A stretch of 64,000 bases of DNA from Polytrichum commune. Its lineage: Eukaryota; Streptophyta; Polytrichopsida; Polytrichales; Polytrichaceae. Under the pieces are notes generated by a model. The model saw only the letters and a list, made by a program, of their open reading frames with translations. It ran no database searches and was not told the DNA's origin. This document shows, piece after piece, positions 47,131 to 59,400 of this stretch. Location: positions 20,024,001 through 20,088,000 of the forward strand of contig OX485809.1 in NCBI GenBank assembly GCA_950295325.1, read 5' to 3'. Position 1 is the first letter of the stretch, and each line of letters begins with the position of its first letter. The position numbers and the translations under genes are program-made.

Positions 47131-48750
47131 TGCATTGAAAATTGAAACCCACCCTTAAGCAAATGCAGCCCGAAAGATCCGGATATAGTAACGGGCGCCT
47201 TGAATATATGAAATTCTCCCCTTCATTGCTTCTCAGGTCAACCCATCTCCTCGTGCAGCAATACCATTCATTCATGGAAGCTGCAGCCTATGCCAAAACA
47301 GGAAGGAGAGTAATGGAATGGAATCGAATCGCATCTCCCCTTATCCCATGTCCCAACTACAATATTCATAAGATCGATTGCTTGTGACGATTCAAGACTA
47401 TGGGTCTAAATGCGGGAGGTGTAAGGTACATAGGAGGCCCTATTTTCCACAAGCACCTCGTCTTTGGTGGTTGGAACAGAGTCGAATTGCATTCATAAAA
47501 TCAAGAGGACAGAAAGGCCATGCACCGCTCAGTCGGAGTTGTGAGAAGGAAGCTCCACAAAAGTTGGTAGCAAGGGATTGAGTAACTTCCACTTGAGGTG
47601 AGTGAGATTACCTGTACGAAGCATCTCACTACCGCACCAAATGCAAACCAATTCTGCCTCAAGGGCGGCGTGATTTTCTGCACTTCTGCACTTGTCAGCA
47701 AATTTCATGACTTCGACTATGATGTGTCACAAGCAACTTTGGTTATTGGATTGTTGTGAAATCGTTCCTCTTTGTCAATAAATGTGATTCACAAAGATTG
47801 TTTTATGATGCCTCAGAATTTGAGTTGAGATTCAAAAGTTGGAAGACTCACTCAAAGTAAAAGATTATTAAGTTGCACCTCTTAAGATATCATTACCAAC
47901 TCCGCATCAAAAATCAAATATCACATGCATAGTCTATGCTGTGCCAAAGCAATCTTTGACATATCAGTGTCCTCCTTGTGCAACCGTGGCAAGCAAATAA
48001 TGTGCTTGCCAAGTTTCCCATACTATTGATAAAACCAAAGTTCTTGTAATAGATGTTGGTTTAGATGTAAGATGGTGAATAAGCATTCATACTTAGTACT
48101 ATTCATTTTCTAAGTAAAGCCAAAAATAAAAAGGCAAAATGCACGACAAACTCCTAATCCCATGGTGCATCGACCTATAGCTCAGTAATGTTATGTGACC
48201 TTACCCTCCTAATTCCAAGTTAAATAAAGAGAAGGGGGGGGGGGACAATCGCTAACTTAAAATTTGGATAAACAAATAGTCAATATATGGCATTTTCATT
48301 GTGCATAATATAGCCAACATGTAAATACTCATAAACACACACACACACACACATACACACACAAGATCACACATAACATAGAGGGCTCTCTATTCCAACA
48401 AGAGTAATTATTTCCCTTCAAAATTTGCCACGTGTTGTGCTTAAATTCACCACTACCCACTTGTATCCCACATGGAAACTACATTCCAACACATGTAAAG
48501 TTGAAATAGGTTTGGGAGCCCTTTACGGAATGTTCCTTACACCAATCACATTTTGTTGGTTGAATAACTAAGGTGTAGGATGCTTAATCCAACACCTATA
48601 AATGCCTCCTAATCACCAAGATTATTGTATCTTGAATCATTCCCCATGGTGTAGGAGTGCTTGGGCCCACGAAGTGATGGTTTTAGGTGCCATTAGTAGC
48701 GCCACCTCATACAGGCCTCCACTACCTCCACAGTAGTGTAGGTAATGTCC
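47131..48750. other. Spacer, no gene seen
   Basis: Holds a CA microsatellite at about 48333-48363 and a G run near 48235. No motif-bearing frame. Confidence 0.45.
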
Positions 48751-48764
48751 AAAATGACCCTAAA

Positions 48765-49015
48765 CTACTGGGTGATAGTGGAGAGGCACTCATTTCCGAA
48801 TGGAGTGGTTGACGGTTTGATTCCCGCTGTGAAATCTTCTCTCTACTTGACAGGAAAAAGAACTACTTAGGTAGGTAGGAAGCCAAGAGTCCACCCTCTA
48901 CAAGGTAGGCAGTAAACCCCACCTTGCACCAAGAGGATTCTTGAGCAGGGTAGGGCCAACGGGCTCAAATTCACGTCGGATTGCCCGATGTTGGTTGTTA
49001 TTATTGTAGTGTAGA
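48765..49015 (+). mobile_element. Probable tRNA-derived SINE
   Basis: A box-A-like TAGTGGAGAGG near 48775 and a box-B-like GGTTTGATTCC at 48814-48824 are spaced as in a Pol III promoter. About 180 bases of non-tRNA body follow, then a TTGTTATTATTG tail. The borders are approximate and a target duplication was not identified. Confidence 0.45.
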
Positions 49016-50815
49016 TAACATGCTCCACTCTATCTCTAGTCATTTCAAGGTGGGTTTAGGGTGGCTTGTCGGAGCCTATTCTAGCCATTTTATTCACGAG
49101 GGGGGAACGGTTCTAGCCATTTTATTCTCAAAGCCAAGGAGGTAGGCATACAAAGCACAAAGGGGGTTAGTACCTAGGATGCAAGGTGACGATTTTGCAA
49201 GCAAACCGGGTGGAATCATGAAGGTGGCCAAGTGGCTTTGCGCACCATTACTAGTTGGGCTTTGATCTAGCTTGGGTTTAGTACCCAACTATGGTGTGTT
49301 GGTTCTAAGCAATGAAGGTGGGGGTCCTCATCATATGTAAAGTCGTCATACATAGGATCTAGGAAATTGATTTAAGGAAGCTACTGGTTTTGACTTTGAA
49401 TATTCATCAAATACTCACTTGAAGCTAATTCATGTGTTCTTTGTACCTAAGTTCAGCTCAAAAAGGTTAATACGAATATATATATATATATATATAATTC
49501 GTAAAAATATCAACCACAATAGCTTAAAGTGTTGATTTACAGAAAGCACCCTCTACCATATTCTTCTTGGCAACTGAGTTCCCTCAAACTAATCCACAGT
49601 TACTGGAGCTGCTTCCATCCAATGTCAGATTAGTTAGAAATAGAAATGCTCCTATATAATTACTCCCAACAGCTCATGTCGTTCAATGTAACAATGCCAA
49701 AAATAGCTTGATTTGTTTTTTTTGTTTTTTGTCTCTGCTTTTGTTACACAGTCGAGATTCTGTCCCAGTACAGTGATGCATGACTACCGCCTGCTGTAAA
49801 CTACCTATACCACCTTTGTACTTCAACATCACCAGGGTTATCTGCCACTTATAAAAGGTCCTCCTCCTTTGCAATGTTTGCATTGGGTCAGAAAGTCCTC
49901 CCTGTGTCCTCCCTGTGTCCTTTGCATTAGAGCCACTTTTGGGTTTTGACTGGATTTAAGCACACTCAATCCTGTGCATGTCCCTGAATAGTTGCAGAGG
50001 AAATGTTTCTCAGTATTTTGTTATTTCATTGAATAAAACGAATGTGTTGCTCCTGATGAGTGCATGCACCAGTTCAAGCACCCAAACCCAAGGTGATTGT
50101 GGCCTAATTGTGGGGACTGCAACTCCAGATAGTTTGACCGATGGATTGAATCAGGAGTTGTCTTGAATCTGATTCGCAATCGCAATGATCACCCACACTA
50201 TTTTTAATTTTTAATTTTTAATTTTTTTTTGAGAGACAGGAGGTCAATCGACCAACGCCAAAAATGAATATCACCCACACAAATTGTCGTTTGAATTTTC
50301 TTAATCGAAATTGAGATGTAACAGTAAACATGAGGTCAAAGTGAATTCTTTTTCATTTTCTTTTTAAGTTATCGGGTCTTGGTCCGAGTCTCAAATTTGT
50401 GCACGATTGAATCTAGAATGGTGCCTAATATCTTTTGAGCACATAGTCTAATTTCATCATAACATATGATGCCTTATTGATGTCCATTATTGACAACAAA
50501 CCTTACCATACACCACTCAAATTCAAGTGTTCAGTTGGGAAGAGCAGTCGCCACTTAATAAAGAAGGTCCACAACCTCGTAACAAGTATTTGAATTTAAT
50601 AACCATTTCTGATTTTTTGTTTGAAGGTTGAGTTCTCTTTTTTGCACTGAAATTAGAACTTAATTTTGCTTATAAGTAGGTGCAAAAAGAAAATGTCCGT
50701 TTAAGACCCCATTACCTTACAATGTTGGGCGAAGTTGGAAGTGCCCACATTGCATTCAAGTTGTAAATCCATGTGTGAGTATGTAAAAGAATTGACCCAA
50801 CCTTAGTCGTACTTT
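49016..50815. other. Spacer, no gene seen
   Basis: Includes an AT microsatellite near 49474-49495, and at 49900-49920 a short direct repeat (CCTCCCTGTGT twice). No recognisable genes. Confidence 0.45.
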
Positions 50816-50985
50816 GCACTTAGCAAGTAAGCCTAACCAACTACTTATTTAGCAAGTAGGCCTAGCCACCTAGAAAGTAAGCCTACTTAGCCCGCCTAGC
50901 CCACTTAACCCGCCTAGCATGCCTAGTCAACCTAGCCACCTAGCCTGCTTAGCCCCTAGCCCGCCTAGCCCCAACAAGACCCTAA
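50816..50985. repeat. Short degenerate repeats of CCTAGCC / CCGCCTAGCC
   Basis: At least ten variants of (GC)CTAGCC(A/C) follow each other. The long frame across it is a product of the repeat. Confidence 0.6.
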
Positions 50986-51559
50986 AGTTGGCCTCCCTGA
51001 AAAAAGACATGAGGCCCTCGGCCCCACCCCGCCTTGGTGGCAAGCACCACCCCCGCCCCCGGCACCTAGGACCACTAAGGCCCTTGGATGGGCCTTGGTG
51101 GATCAACGGTCTGGATGCACCATGCTCACGAAAACACAAGGCTCATTCACAGCACCTCAGTGGCGCGGCATCCAAGGTGTATGTGAAACTAAAGATGGAA
51201 TATTGGTATGATATCTAAAGGTATAAAACTTACCCCCATATGATTTTATTTTTCTTCTCTTTTTTGAGACAGGAGGCCATTTAGCCAACGCCAAATGCAT
51301 CAGTACCACGGCAAGCACGTCCACTTCATGGGGAGATTGAGCCCCTCAAATGCACCTCACCACCACGTAAGGAGTAACAAAATACCAAAGTAACAGGACC
51401 TTGCCAAGGACAACCCAACGTGCCACCCACCCAAGGACCACCCCCACCCCACCAATCAAGGACAACCCCCAAACTGCCAAGAAACAATCAAAGTGCCGAA
51501 CAACCACATTGTTGAACAGCCTACATACATTGATGCTTCCAATTCCAAGTGAGTTTTAA
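50986..51559. other. Spacer, C-rich, no gene seen
   Basis: C-rich, with CCACCCCC-like words at about 51420-51470. No family motif in any frame. Confidence 0.4.
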
Positions 51560-53330
51560 ATTGTAATGACTACAAAGGACATTCCTAGCCCCCCCCCCCC
51601 CCAACATATTGTTGAACCCTTTGAAGAGGGCCTTGGCCAAAAAAGCAATGATAGTAACATACTTAACCACCATCTCCCAAACCACCTTAGCGTACATAAT
51701 GAGATTATTCCAAATGAGGTATTAAACCTCGGATTCATGCCATTGTTCTTGGTTAAACACCCGGTCATTACATTCAAGCCAAATGGTCCACAGGGAGATG
51801 TCCTAGAGAAGGTGCCAAATTTTAATTTTCTTGACAAACTTCTTAGGAATCCTCTTCCCAAAAATATTTGTTTTTAATGAAAGTTATCATAGTTGCCAGT
51901 ATAACCCCCACAAAGGTCATGCATGATAAAAGTGCCACACCACCAAGCTTGGATACGCAACTCCTACATTATACGCAGAGGGCATCATCATCAAAACAAC
52001 TTAGAGGACGGATTTTGTAGAAATTATATCAAATTATACAAAAATAAAAGGATCAAAAACTTGGGTGAAGACCAAATTAAATAAAATGAGATGTAAAAAA
52101 AGTTGGGCTGCATATTTAGTTATTTTAAACCTCCACATTGTATATAAAAAATTAAAACACCTATTTTTTTAACCTTGTAGTGCATTTAATGTTAATATGT
52201 CTACACAAACAATTGCCTCCAATTATAATTAAAAGTCATTGGCAATGTTTTATTTATAATATTTGTTTTAAAACCCAAAAAGTTGGGTAGTTTGGCCTAT
52301 GTACATGTATTTTAAAGAATCATATAATATGTTTATAATGCAATTATTTGCTTCAAAGAATATTCATTTCCTATGCATAATTAGATATTTGGATTCTTGT
52401 TAAAAGGGCTACAAGAGTTTCCTACATTAAAAATAATTATATCACTTGAGATTGGACTAAAATACATTATAAATGATTTTAAATCAGGGCCATATCATAT
52501 AGGAATTGCGTACATGGACTGCCAAGCTCTCTGGGCTTGAATGCAGTCCCAAAACTTATGTTTAATTGATTAACTCATGTTAGGGAGGCAAAAACACACA
52601 TTTCTTAGAGATGGATGTTGGTGCAATACGGGCCCTGCATTCGTTGACAAGAACCGGCTCGTGCCAAATGATCCACATAAAAGCAGTTTCTTTGCCGAAG
52701 CATGCCGGATCTTATACTTGAGACCAATAGAACTTGTAATTGCTCAGGAGGTAGCCTTGCCATTTATCCGCCACCCTAGTCATGCCGGGGATCTTATTGA
52801 TGACCGAATATCTGCCAAATTTTGTGGTATAATTAAGGAAACACTAGCCTTCAACCCACCTACAATGGTCTGGCTCAACTGCAACTATCTGCTCCTTATG
52901 TGTTACAGCGGGAGTTGCAACCTTGTTTACATGGTCTAGCAGGGTGAAAGGTCTTGCTTGTTATGTGTGATTCCATGAATGGCTCTTAGATTCCCTATTG
53001 TTGTGATAAAAAAAAGTTTCTTCATATGTTCGCCTAGACTAGGTATCTTGAAAACCATCATCCTTATCTAGATCTATGTTTTTACATCTACCCAAATGAA
53101 TAACTTGTGCAAGATTTGTAGGCCTCCTTTAACCTCTAGGTGGATGTCTTTGTGTCATTTTGCAATCTCTAACCCTACAAGACCAACTATGGCATGCTCT
53201 ACATCTGAAATGCAAACTTTGCAATCCAATTTGCTCCTTGAGCAAAGCAATACATGCTAACAACTTTCCAAAGTTTAGGTTTGAAAGGAAGAGCATCCTT
53301 CCACCCTAAAACCCACTAAAATTGAGCTCA
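51560..53330 (-). pseudogene. Degenerate LINE 3' region
   Basis: Read on minus, scattered frames give LWIIWHEPVLVNECRARIAP near 52640-52700, KFWDCIQAQRAWQ near 52500-52545, and DISLWTIWLECNDRVFNQEQW near 51745-51810. These resemble the zinc-binding segment and the tail that follow reverse transcriptase in plant LINE Pol proteins (the H.FW.C..A...W and LWTIWLERN-type motifs). Stops and frameshifts separate them. The reverse transcriptase core itself is not visible. Confidence 0.55.
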
Positions 53331-54385
53331 ACATTCGAAGGTAGAGTCTCACCAAGCTGAGCACGCAACGGGTTAAGGTAATCTTCTGATGTAGATTGGC
53401 TCGCTTCAGCCAGTACTGCAATCACCGCATCAGCCATTTCTTGATCTTGTGGCATTGCTTCCCAGGCTTGAGTAACTGATCAAAACAGAGACCTCCTCCA
53501 TACTAGACTTTTTTCCCGCAAAGGTCTCCATACTCCCGTATCACACCCTCCAGTTCCCTTTAATTGCTCTTGAGATCTAGATCTGACAACAAAATTGATG
53601 ACCTAAACACTTCGATTTGTATGCCTCTGCATGGGTTCCTGATCTTTTTACCTCATCATCATCTTGTTCCCACTGTTCATAACTCCTTTTGAGAAGGCAC
53701 TAGTTTCAAGGATTATGTTGCACTTGATATCAGCAGAGGCTCTCCCTCCCCTAACATTACCAAACCCACATCTCTTAACTCCATCCCACTTACCGAGGCA
53801 TGGCAGAGCTGCAACAAACCTCGGTAACTGGGTCGCCCCACCCGGGCCAGTTTGGAGCAACTCCCGGCAGCCCCAACTGCCACGCTGGCTCCCGGGCGAG
53901 CCTACCATCGCCAGCCTGTCATCCCGGCCACGCTGTCGCACTGTAACGGCCGACCCTCAGATCGCCCGCCATGCCATTGGGCTCCATATGGCATGGCCTT
54001 CACCCACCCATCCATGCATGCGGCCATCGCTCGCCCTCGGGGACTGAGATACACACCTTATAAAAATGTGGCTCAGCCACCCTTGAAGAGTTTCTTGTAA
54101 CCTAGAGTTGCTAGTGTGTTGCTTGTAGTCAGGGTTGTCTATCGCGACGTCATGACGGTGTCGTGTCGTGTCGTGACGGACCCCTCCGTCACGACACAAT
54201 AGGGTCCACGTAGGGTCAACATAGGGGGAACGGACTAGGGTGGGTAAAATACTTACCTTCTTGCCAAGGTGGCGTCCTATGTGGCAGAAAACGCCGACGT
54301 GGTCGTGGATATGCCTAGCGCTAGGTAAATCATTTTGCCATTTTGTTTACCATTTTGTTAAAATCAAAGTAGTAAAAAACGACTA
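53331..54385. other. Spacer with a small hairpin
   Basis: No gene. GTGTCGTGACGGA at 54168-54180 and its exact complement at 54185-54197 form a 13-base-pair hairpin with a CCCC loop, preceded by TCGTG repeats. The CG-rich stretch 53740-54040 gives open frames without motifs. Confidence 0.45.
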
Positions 54386-54910
54386 AGGAGGGTGTGGGGC
54401 GGACGGGGGACGAGGGTGGGGCGGACGGGGGGGGGGGGGGGAACGGAGCGGACGGGGTTGGGAACGGGGGCGGACGGGGGGGGGGGTCGGGAACGGGGGC
54501 GGACGGGGGGAACGGGAGCGGACGGGGGGGGGAACGGAGCGGACGGGGTCGGGAACGGGGGCGGACGGGGGGGGACGGGGGGGGGGGGAATTTTTTTTAA
54601 AAAAAAAAATGGGGCGGACGGGGAACGGAAAGAAAAAAAAAAAAAAAAAAAAAAAAGAGGGGCGGACGGGGGAGCGGACGGAGGGGCGGACGGGGGGGAA
54701 CGGGGCGTACGGGGTTGGGAACGGAGCAGACGGGGTCGGGAATGGACCGGACGGGGTCGGGAACGGAGCGGACCGGGGGGGGGGGGAATTTTTTTTTAAA
54801 AAAATGGGGCGGACGGGGAAGGGGGGGGGGGAAAAAAAAAAAAAAAAACTGGGGCGGACGGGGGAGCGGACGGAGGGGCGGACGGGGGGGGGAACGGGGC
54901 GGACGGGGTT
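54386..54910. repeat. GGGGCGGAC simple repeat with poly-A and poly-G tracts
   Basis: Dozens of copies of GCGGACGGGG and GGAACGG, joined by long G runs and by A/T runs (54588-54608, 54632-54656, 54787-54804, 54834-54849). A block of about 190 bases beginning near 54590 recurs near 54787. Extreme strand asymmetry and G4 potential make sequencing and assembly difficult; the array runs into the N gap. Confidence 0.9.
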
Positions 54911-55110
54911 NNNNNNNNNNNNNNNNNNNNNNNNNNNNNNNNNNNNNNNNNNNNNNNNNNNNNNNNNNNNNNNNNNNNNNNNNNNNNNNNNNNNNNNNNN
55001 NNNNNNNNNNNNNNNNNNNNNNNNNNNNNNNNNNNNNNNNNNNNNNNNNNNNNNNNNNNNNNNNNNNNNNNNNNNNNNNNNNNNNNNNNNNNNNNNNNNN
55101 NNNNNNNNNN
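54911..55110. other. Assembly gap of 200 N
   Basis: Exactly 200 N. It directly follows the G-rich array, so the real array length is unknown. Confidence 1.
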
Positions 55111-56478
55111 TGTGTGTCGCAATTTCATGTGTTGCATGAAGCAATGCCTCAACAACACCGGTGTACTGAAGGAGCAGCGGCGGAGGAGCTCACTTTTAAG
55201 CGTTGCTGGTCAGACAGGTGGTTAAAATAAAGGTTAATGCTTCCCAAATTTTTTTTCCAGCATCCAATCATCCATCGCTTTTGAGTTTAGGGCAATGAAC
55301 TCATTTCCTGCATGGTCTAGGGTTAAAGTGCACTGGAGTGTCTTTTAGGGTGTAATTGGTTAGGTACACAATGATGCCTTGAAAATGATGTGCATGATGA
55401 GCGAGATTAACATTGTAACTTATTAATTTGTTGCAAACTCGAAGTTTGTGGCGCAGTGGAGTGTGTTTTAGGGTGTTCAGGGTTTAATGGACAATGATGT
55501 GATGAAGTCTAATGTGTGACATTATGTAATCACGAGTGGGTTGCACTCAATTTGTTGGGATGCCATTCATGTTACATCAGGAATGTTACATCAGGGTTGT
55601 TTGCATTATGTGAATTGTGAGTGCCGCATTACATGGATTCACCTCAACCTGCTTCTTTCTTTGCGTTTCTGAAACTTTCCTTCCCCTTGTGAGCAGGCAG
55701 AGGCAACTGAGCCTTGCAAATCGCCGCACAACGTGAATAGCTGCAGGAGCGGAGCGTCCCCAACCAGTAGTTACAAGGAGCGCACCCGCATACCATCTTG
55801 TAACATGCCGAAGCCCTATTTTTTTTCTTGAATTTTTTTCCTTTTACCCTGTTTTGACCTGCCAATGCTTGTTCTTCTCCTATGTCTGCATGCGAGTTTT
55901 GAGTGTTAGGGTCCGCCCACTTGTGAAGACTGGGTGCGGCATCTCCGTTGTTTGGAGGCCACACAATATTGCGCCATGGGATTTGCAATGGTTCTTTAGG
56001 GTTTAGGGCTCTGTATTGGACGCGGCTTGGGGCGATTTCTTCTCTGCCTAGGCCTACAATCTCTGTGAGGCACCTGCTTTGCTTGCTCGAAACACCTTGT
56101 TTAGGGTTTAGGGCAGAGTATCCACTCGCATGGCTCCGCAGTGCTCTGCGATAGAGTTTGTTGGTAGTGTGTAGTTTGTTTGTAGAGGCTTGGGGTGATT
56201 TCTTCTCTGCCTAGGCCTACACTGTTTCGAAGGAGAGCAGCGGAGAAGAGGAAAGAGTCGGAGAAACAGGGGTTTGGGCATGGCGGTTTAGGGGTGGCCG
56301 CTGTACGCTTAGGCACAGATAGAAATTTAGTTTAGGGACCCCCCTCTCACATCACATAGGGTATACACAGCTAAACATGCGCGCAATATTCCACCCCACA
56401 CTTACCCACTCGCTGTAGCACTTAACTCTGTAGCATCTGAGTAGAACCTTGAGGATTTAGTTTAGGGCGTTCTTGGCC
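55111..56478. other. Upstream region of the zinc-finger gene
   Basis: No coding call. A 35-base word (GGCTTGGGGCGATTTCTTCT and on through CTGCCTAGGCCTACA) occurs at 56024-56058 and again with one change at 56187-56221, each copy near a GGGTTTAGGG telo-box-like motif (about 55998-56008 and 56102-56112). This looks like a duplicated leader or promoter block of the following gene. Confidence 0.5.
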
Positions 56479-59400
56479 ATGGCTGTGGGCGCGATTCCTC
56501 CTATGGAAGGACAGAACTACACCATCCCCATTCGCCACGCCACAACCTTTCATGAACCCTCCTTCATGCTCGCGCCTGAAACTGCTTTGTTTCTTGCAGT
56601 TGACTTCCATTGTGCCTTGCAGATGATGGATGCCCAGGGTGAAGAGGCCCGGCCCGACGAGGATGAGGTGACGTATTTCGTCAACAGAGATTCACAAGGG
56701 TGGGTGGTGCAGACGGTGAGGAGGCGCGTCTACATAGAGCTGAAGTTGGAGTGCACTCGCTGCAGATTTCGGGATGGGCAGAAGTCTCGGGACGACTGGC
56801 TTTGCGTCTACTGCCGAAGCCCCTTCCCGAGCAAGTTGCGCTTGACCGATCACCGGGTGGGAGGCTGCCCATGTGGACCCCTGCATCGAACAGGCCGAAA
56901 GCTGGAGCTCCCAGTCTACCCGAATCTCAAGACGGCCAAACAGGGCAAAGACCTAAAAGCTGCTCTGCAAAGAGGTGAGCGCGGGCTGTGGGACGTGTTG
57001 CAAGACGACTCCATGTGGCTGGAGCTGAACCCCGAGCTAAGGGACGTGACCTTCCCCCCCCCCCCCCCCCCGGAGCCCGAGTGCATGAAAGGCGGTTCAT
57101 GGAGCCCACAATCGAAGGATTGACGGCCTCACACGTTACAGTGCGAGGAGGGGTTCAATCTCGGCCAACACAGCCACCACAACAGTCCCCCTTGCGACAA
57201 TCTGCAGAACCCGCGGCCTCCGCATTCGTGGATCTAGGGGATGACGGCACCGACGACTCGGAGCCTCCCAACACTCGGCCGAAGAAACGATCTCGTGCAC
57301 GAATGGAGGAGGGCCATAGGGTTCATGTTTCCACCCGCCAGTTCAAGCCTGCGCCCCGAAGACCAGAGCCTGCCGCACGAAAGCCACGTCCTCCACCTGG
57401 ACCGCCTCCCCACCCCATTCGGGTAGCGCCGATCCAGTCACGTTGCCCATCCCCAGAGAAGTTGGCCATTTTGGCTCCTCCTTCGCCCGTTGCAAGTGCT
57501 GCCCCGTCGCCACCTGTGACCCCTATCCCTCCCACACGGAGCCCAAGAGCTGAACCCAATATTGCGACGGGGCTGAGAAAGGAGCGTCAGGCGTTCTATG
57601 TGGGAGCCGCAACTTTAGCTCGTGCGTCGGTGAAGATGGACACATTGAAACCAGCGTTGAGGCCCCCAATTCAACCCCCAGGATTGTATCATCTGATGCA
57701 ATGTGGCTTGCTGAAGTTTGATGCAGAGTGCGGTGAATTCCACACGTTTGAGGAGGAGCTTGAGGGTTGGAGGAACGACCCGAATTTCAATGATAGACTC
57801 TTTGCTGCCTATGGCAGATTTTGCTTGCCGAAGCATCAGGTATGTGTTCTCCCTTCTTTGCAAATTCATTTGGTCATGTTCATTTGTAACATGGGGTTGT
57901 GTTGCATGTGTGCACTAAAGCTCAAGTGTATGGATAACACAAGAAAATAACCAATTAACCAATATGTCAGAGAGAGAATTCAACAGCCTAGCAGCAGCAA
58001 CTCACGGGTAGATCACTTAGTGCATTTTAAAAACGACGTGCAGCATAATATAGAGAGGATTAAAATCATTTGAAATAAAAATTATAAAGGAATTCCAAAT
58101 AATGAAGGGGCCATTAAATGTAGACAATCTCATTATAAGTAAGTTAGATGGACATAAAACGTGGGCCATTATTTTTTTGTAAAATTAATATAGGGGCTAA
58201 AGATAAGGATCCTAAAAGGTATGTTTAGTATGGTATGTAAATGGGTTTAGGACTCACAGGGATGGATGATAATTGGGATTTCCGTCTGTCCAAAAATGGC
58301 TTAAAAGGAATATAGAGTACAAAAAATTGCAGTGACTTGGACAATATAAGTAATGGAAGGGTGCAAACAAATGGGCCATTTTTGAAATTTAAGTAATCAT
58401 AGGGAGGCTTTAATTCAGCCCTTGAAGGTAAATAGCCCCAAAACAAAAAAAACCCCAGCCGCACGTGGTGCACAAAAATGCCTTAGAGTGATCTACCCGT
58501 GCAGCAACTGCTAGAAGTGGAGCTTGTATGTACCTACACGGAGTGCAGACAGACAGACAGACAGACAGACATTTAAACAATGGGCAGAGAGTGGGCAGAG
58601 AGAGAGAGAGCGGGGGGGGGAGAGAGAGAGAACTTAGAGGATTTAGGGTAATGAGGGTGCATTCAGGGCACTTGGCCACCAGAATAGTTTATCTGTCAAC
58701 TAGAGAAAATTTGAGGCAGCCACGAATTGAACCCTAAGTCACTCCATCACTTTAAGCATTGTGATGTAAGTATAGTTATGATTGTTGGTTTGACTCCCTA
58801 ACATTCCTCTTTACAAAGGTTTTCAATTTGTGGTTGTTTCCTTCTACTTGCTGCATGTCTATCATTGTGCTTATTAGGTCGTTGTCGTAACAGCAGTCAC
58901 TGTGGTCATCATACAGTATAATTCCAAACCTACAAGTTCTGTTGTAACGTCTCTTACTCGAGATAATGTGCATTAAATGGTTTAAACCAATTGTTGTAGT
59001 TGTGTGGCGTTCTCGTAACATGGGTTGTCGGTGCTGGGGCAGGCTAAATCAAACATTGGGCCCCTAATTATAAAGACCGTCGTCGCCACAATGGGGGAGG
59101 TTGATGACCCTGCTGCGCTGCAGTCTGAGATTGGGGCTCTATGCCACTACATCCAGCACACATGTGACATGCGTCAGGTGATGAGGCAGAGAAAGCAATG
59201 GGATGAAGAACGGCAGGCCAAGATTAGCGATGCCATAGCGACGGCCATGAAGCAATGGGACGATGAGCACTACCCACGTTTGCTGGAGGCCACATGGGGC
59301 TGGCACCCATTCTATGCCTCCTTTGTCTCTAACCCTTTGAGCGCAAACTTCAGACCCTCTTACCCTTTGTATCACTCAGTGGTTGAGGGTTTAAGTGTGC

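Noticed and set aside
52577-52939. 120-codon plus frame as a new gene
   Set aside because: The minus strand of the same stretch carries LINE motifs (WHEPVLVNECRARI, KFWDC), which explain it better.
53664-54047. 127-codon plus frame
   Set aside because: Pro/Arg/Leu-biased with no motif, in a GC-rich spacer.
54383-55230. Frames on both strands through the G-rich array and N gap
   Set aside because: Low-complexity Pro/Arg or Gly/Arg translations that even run through N; not proteins.
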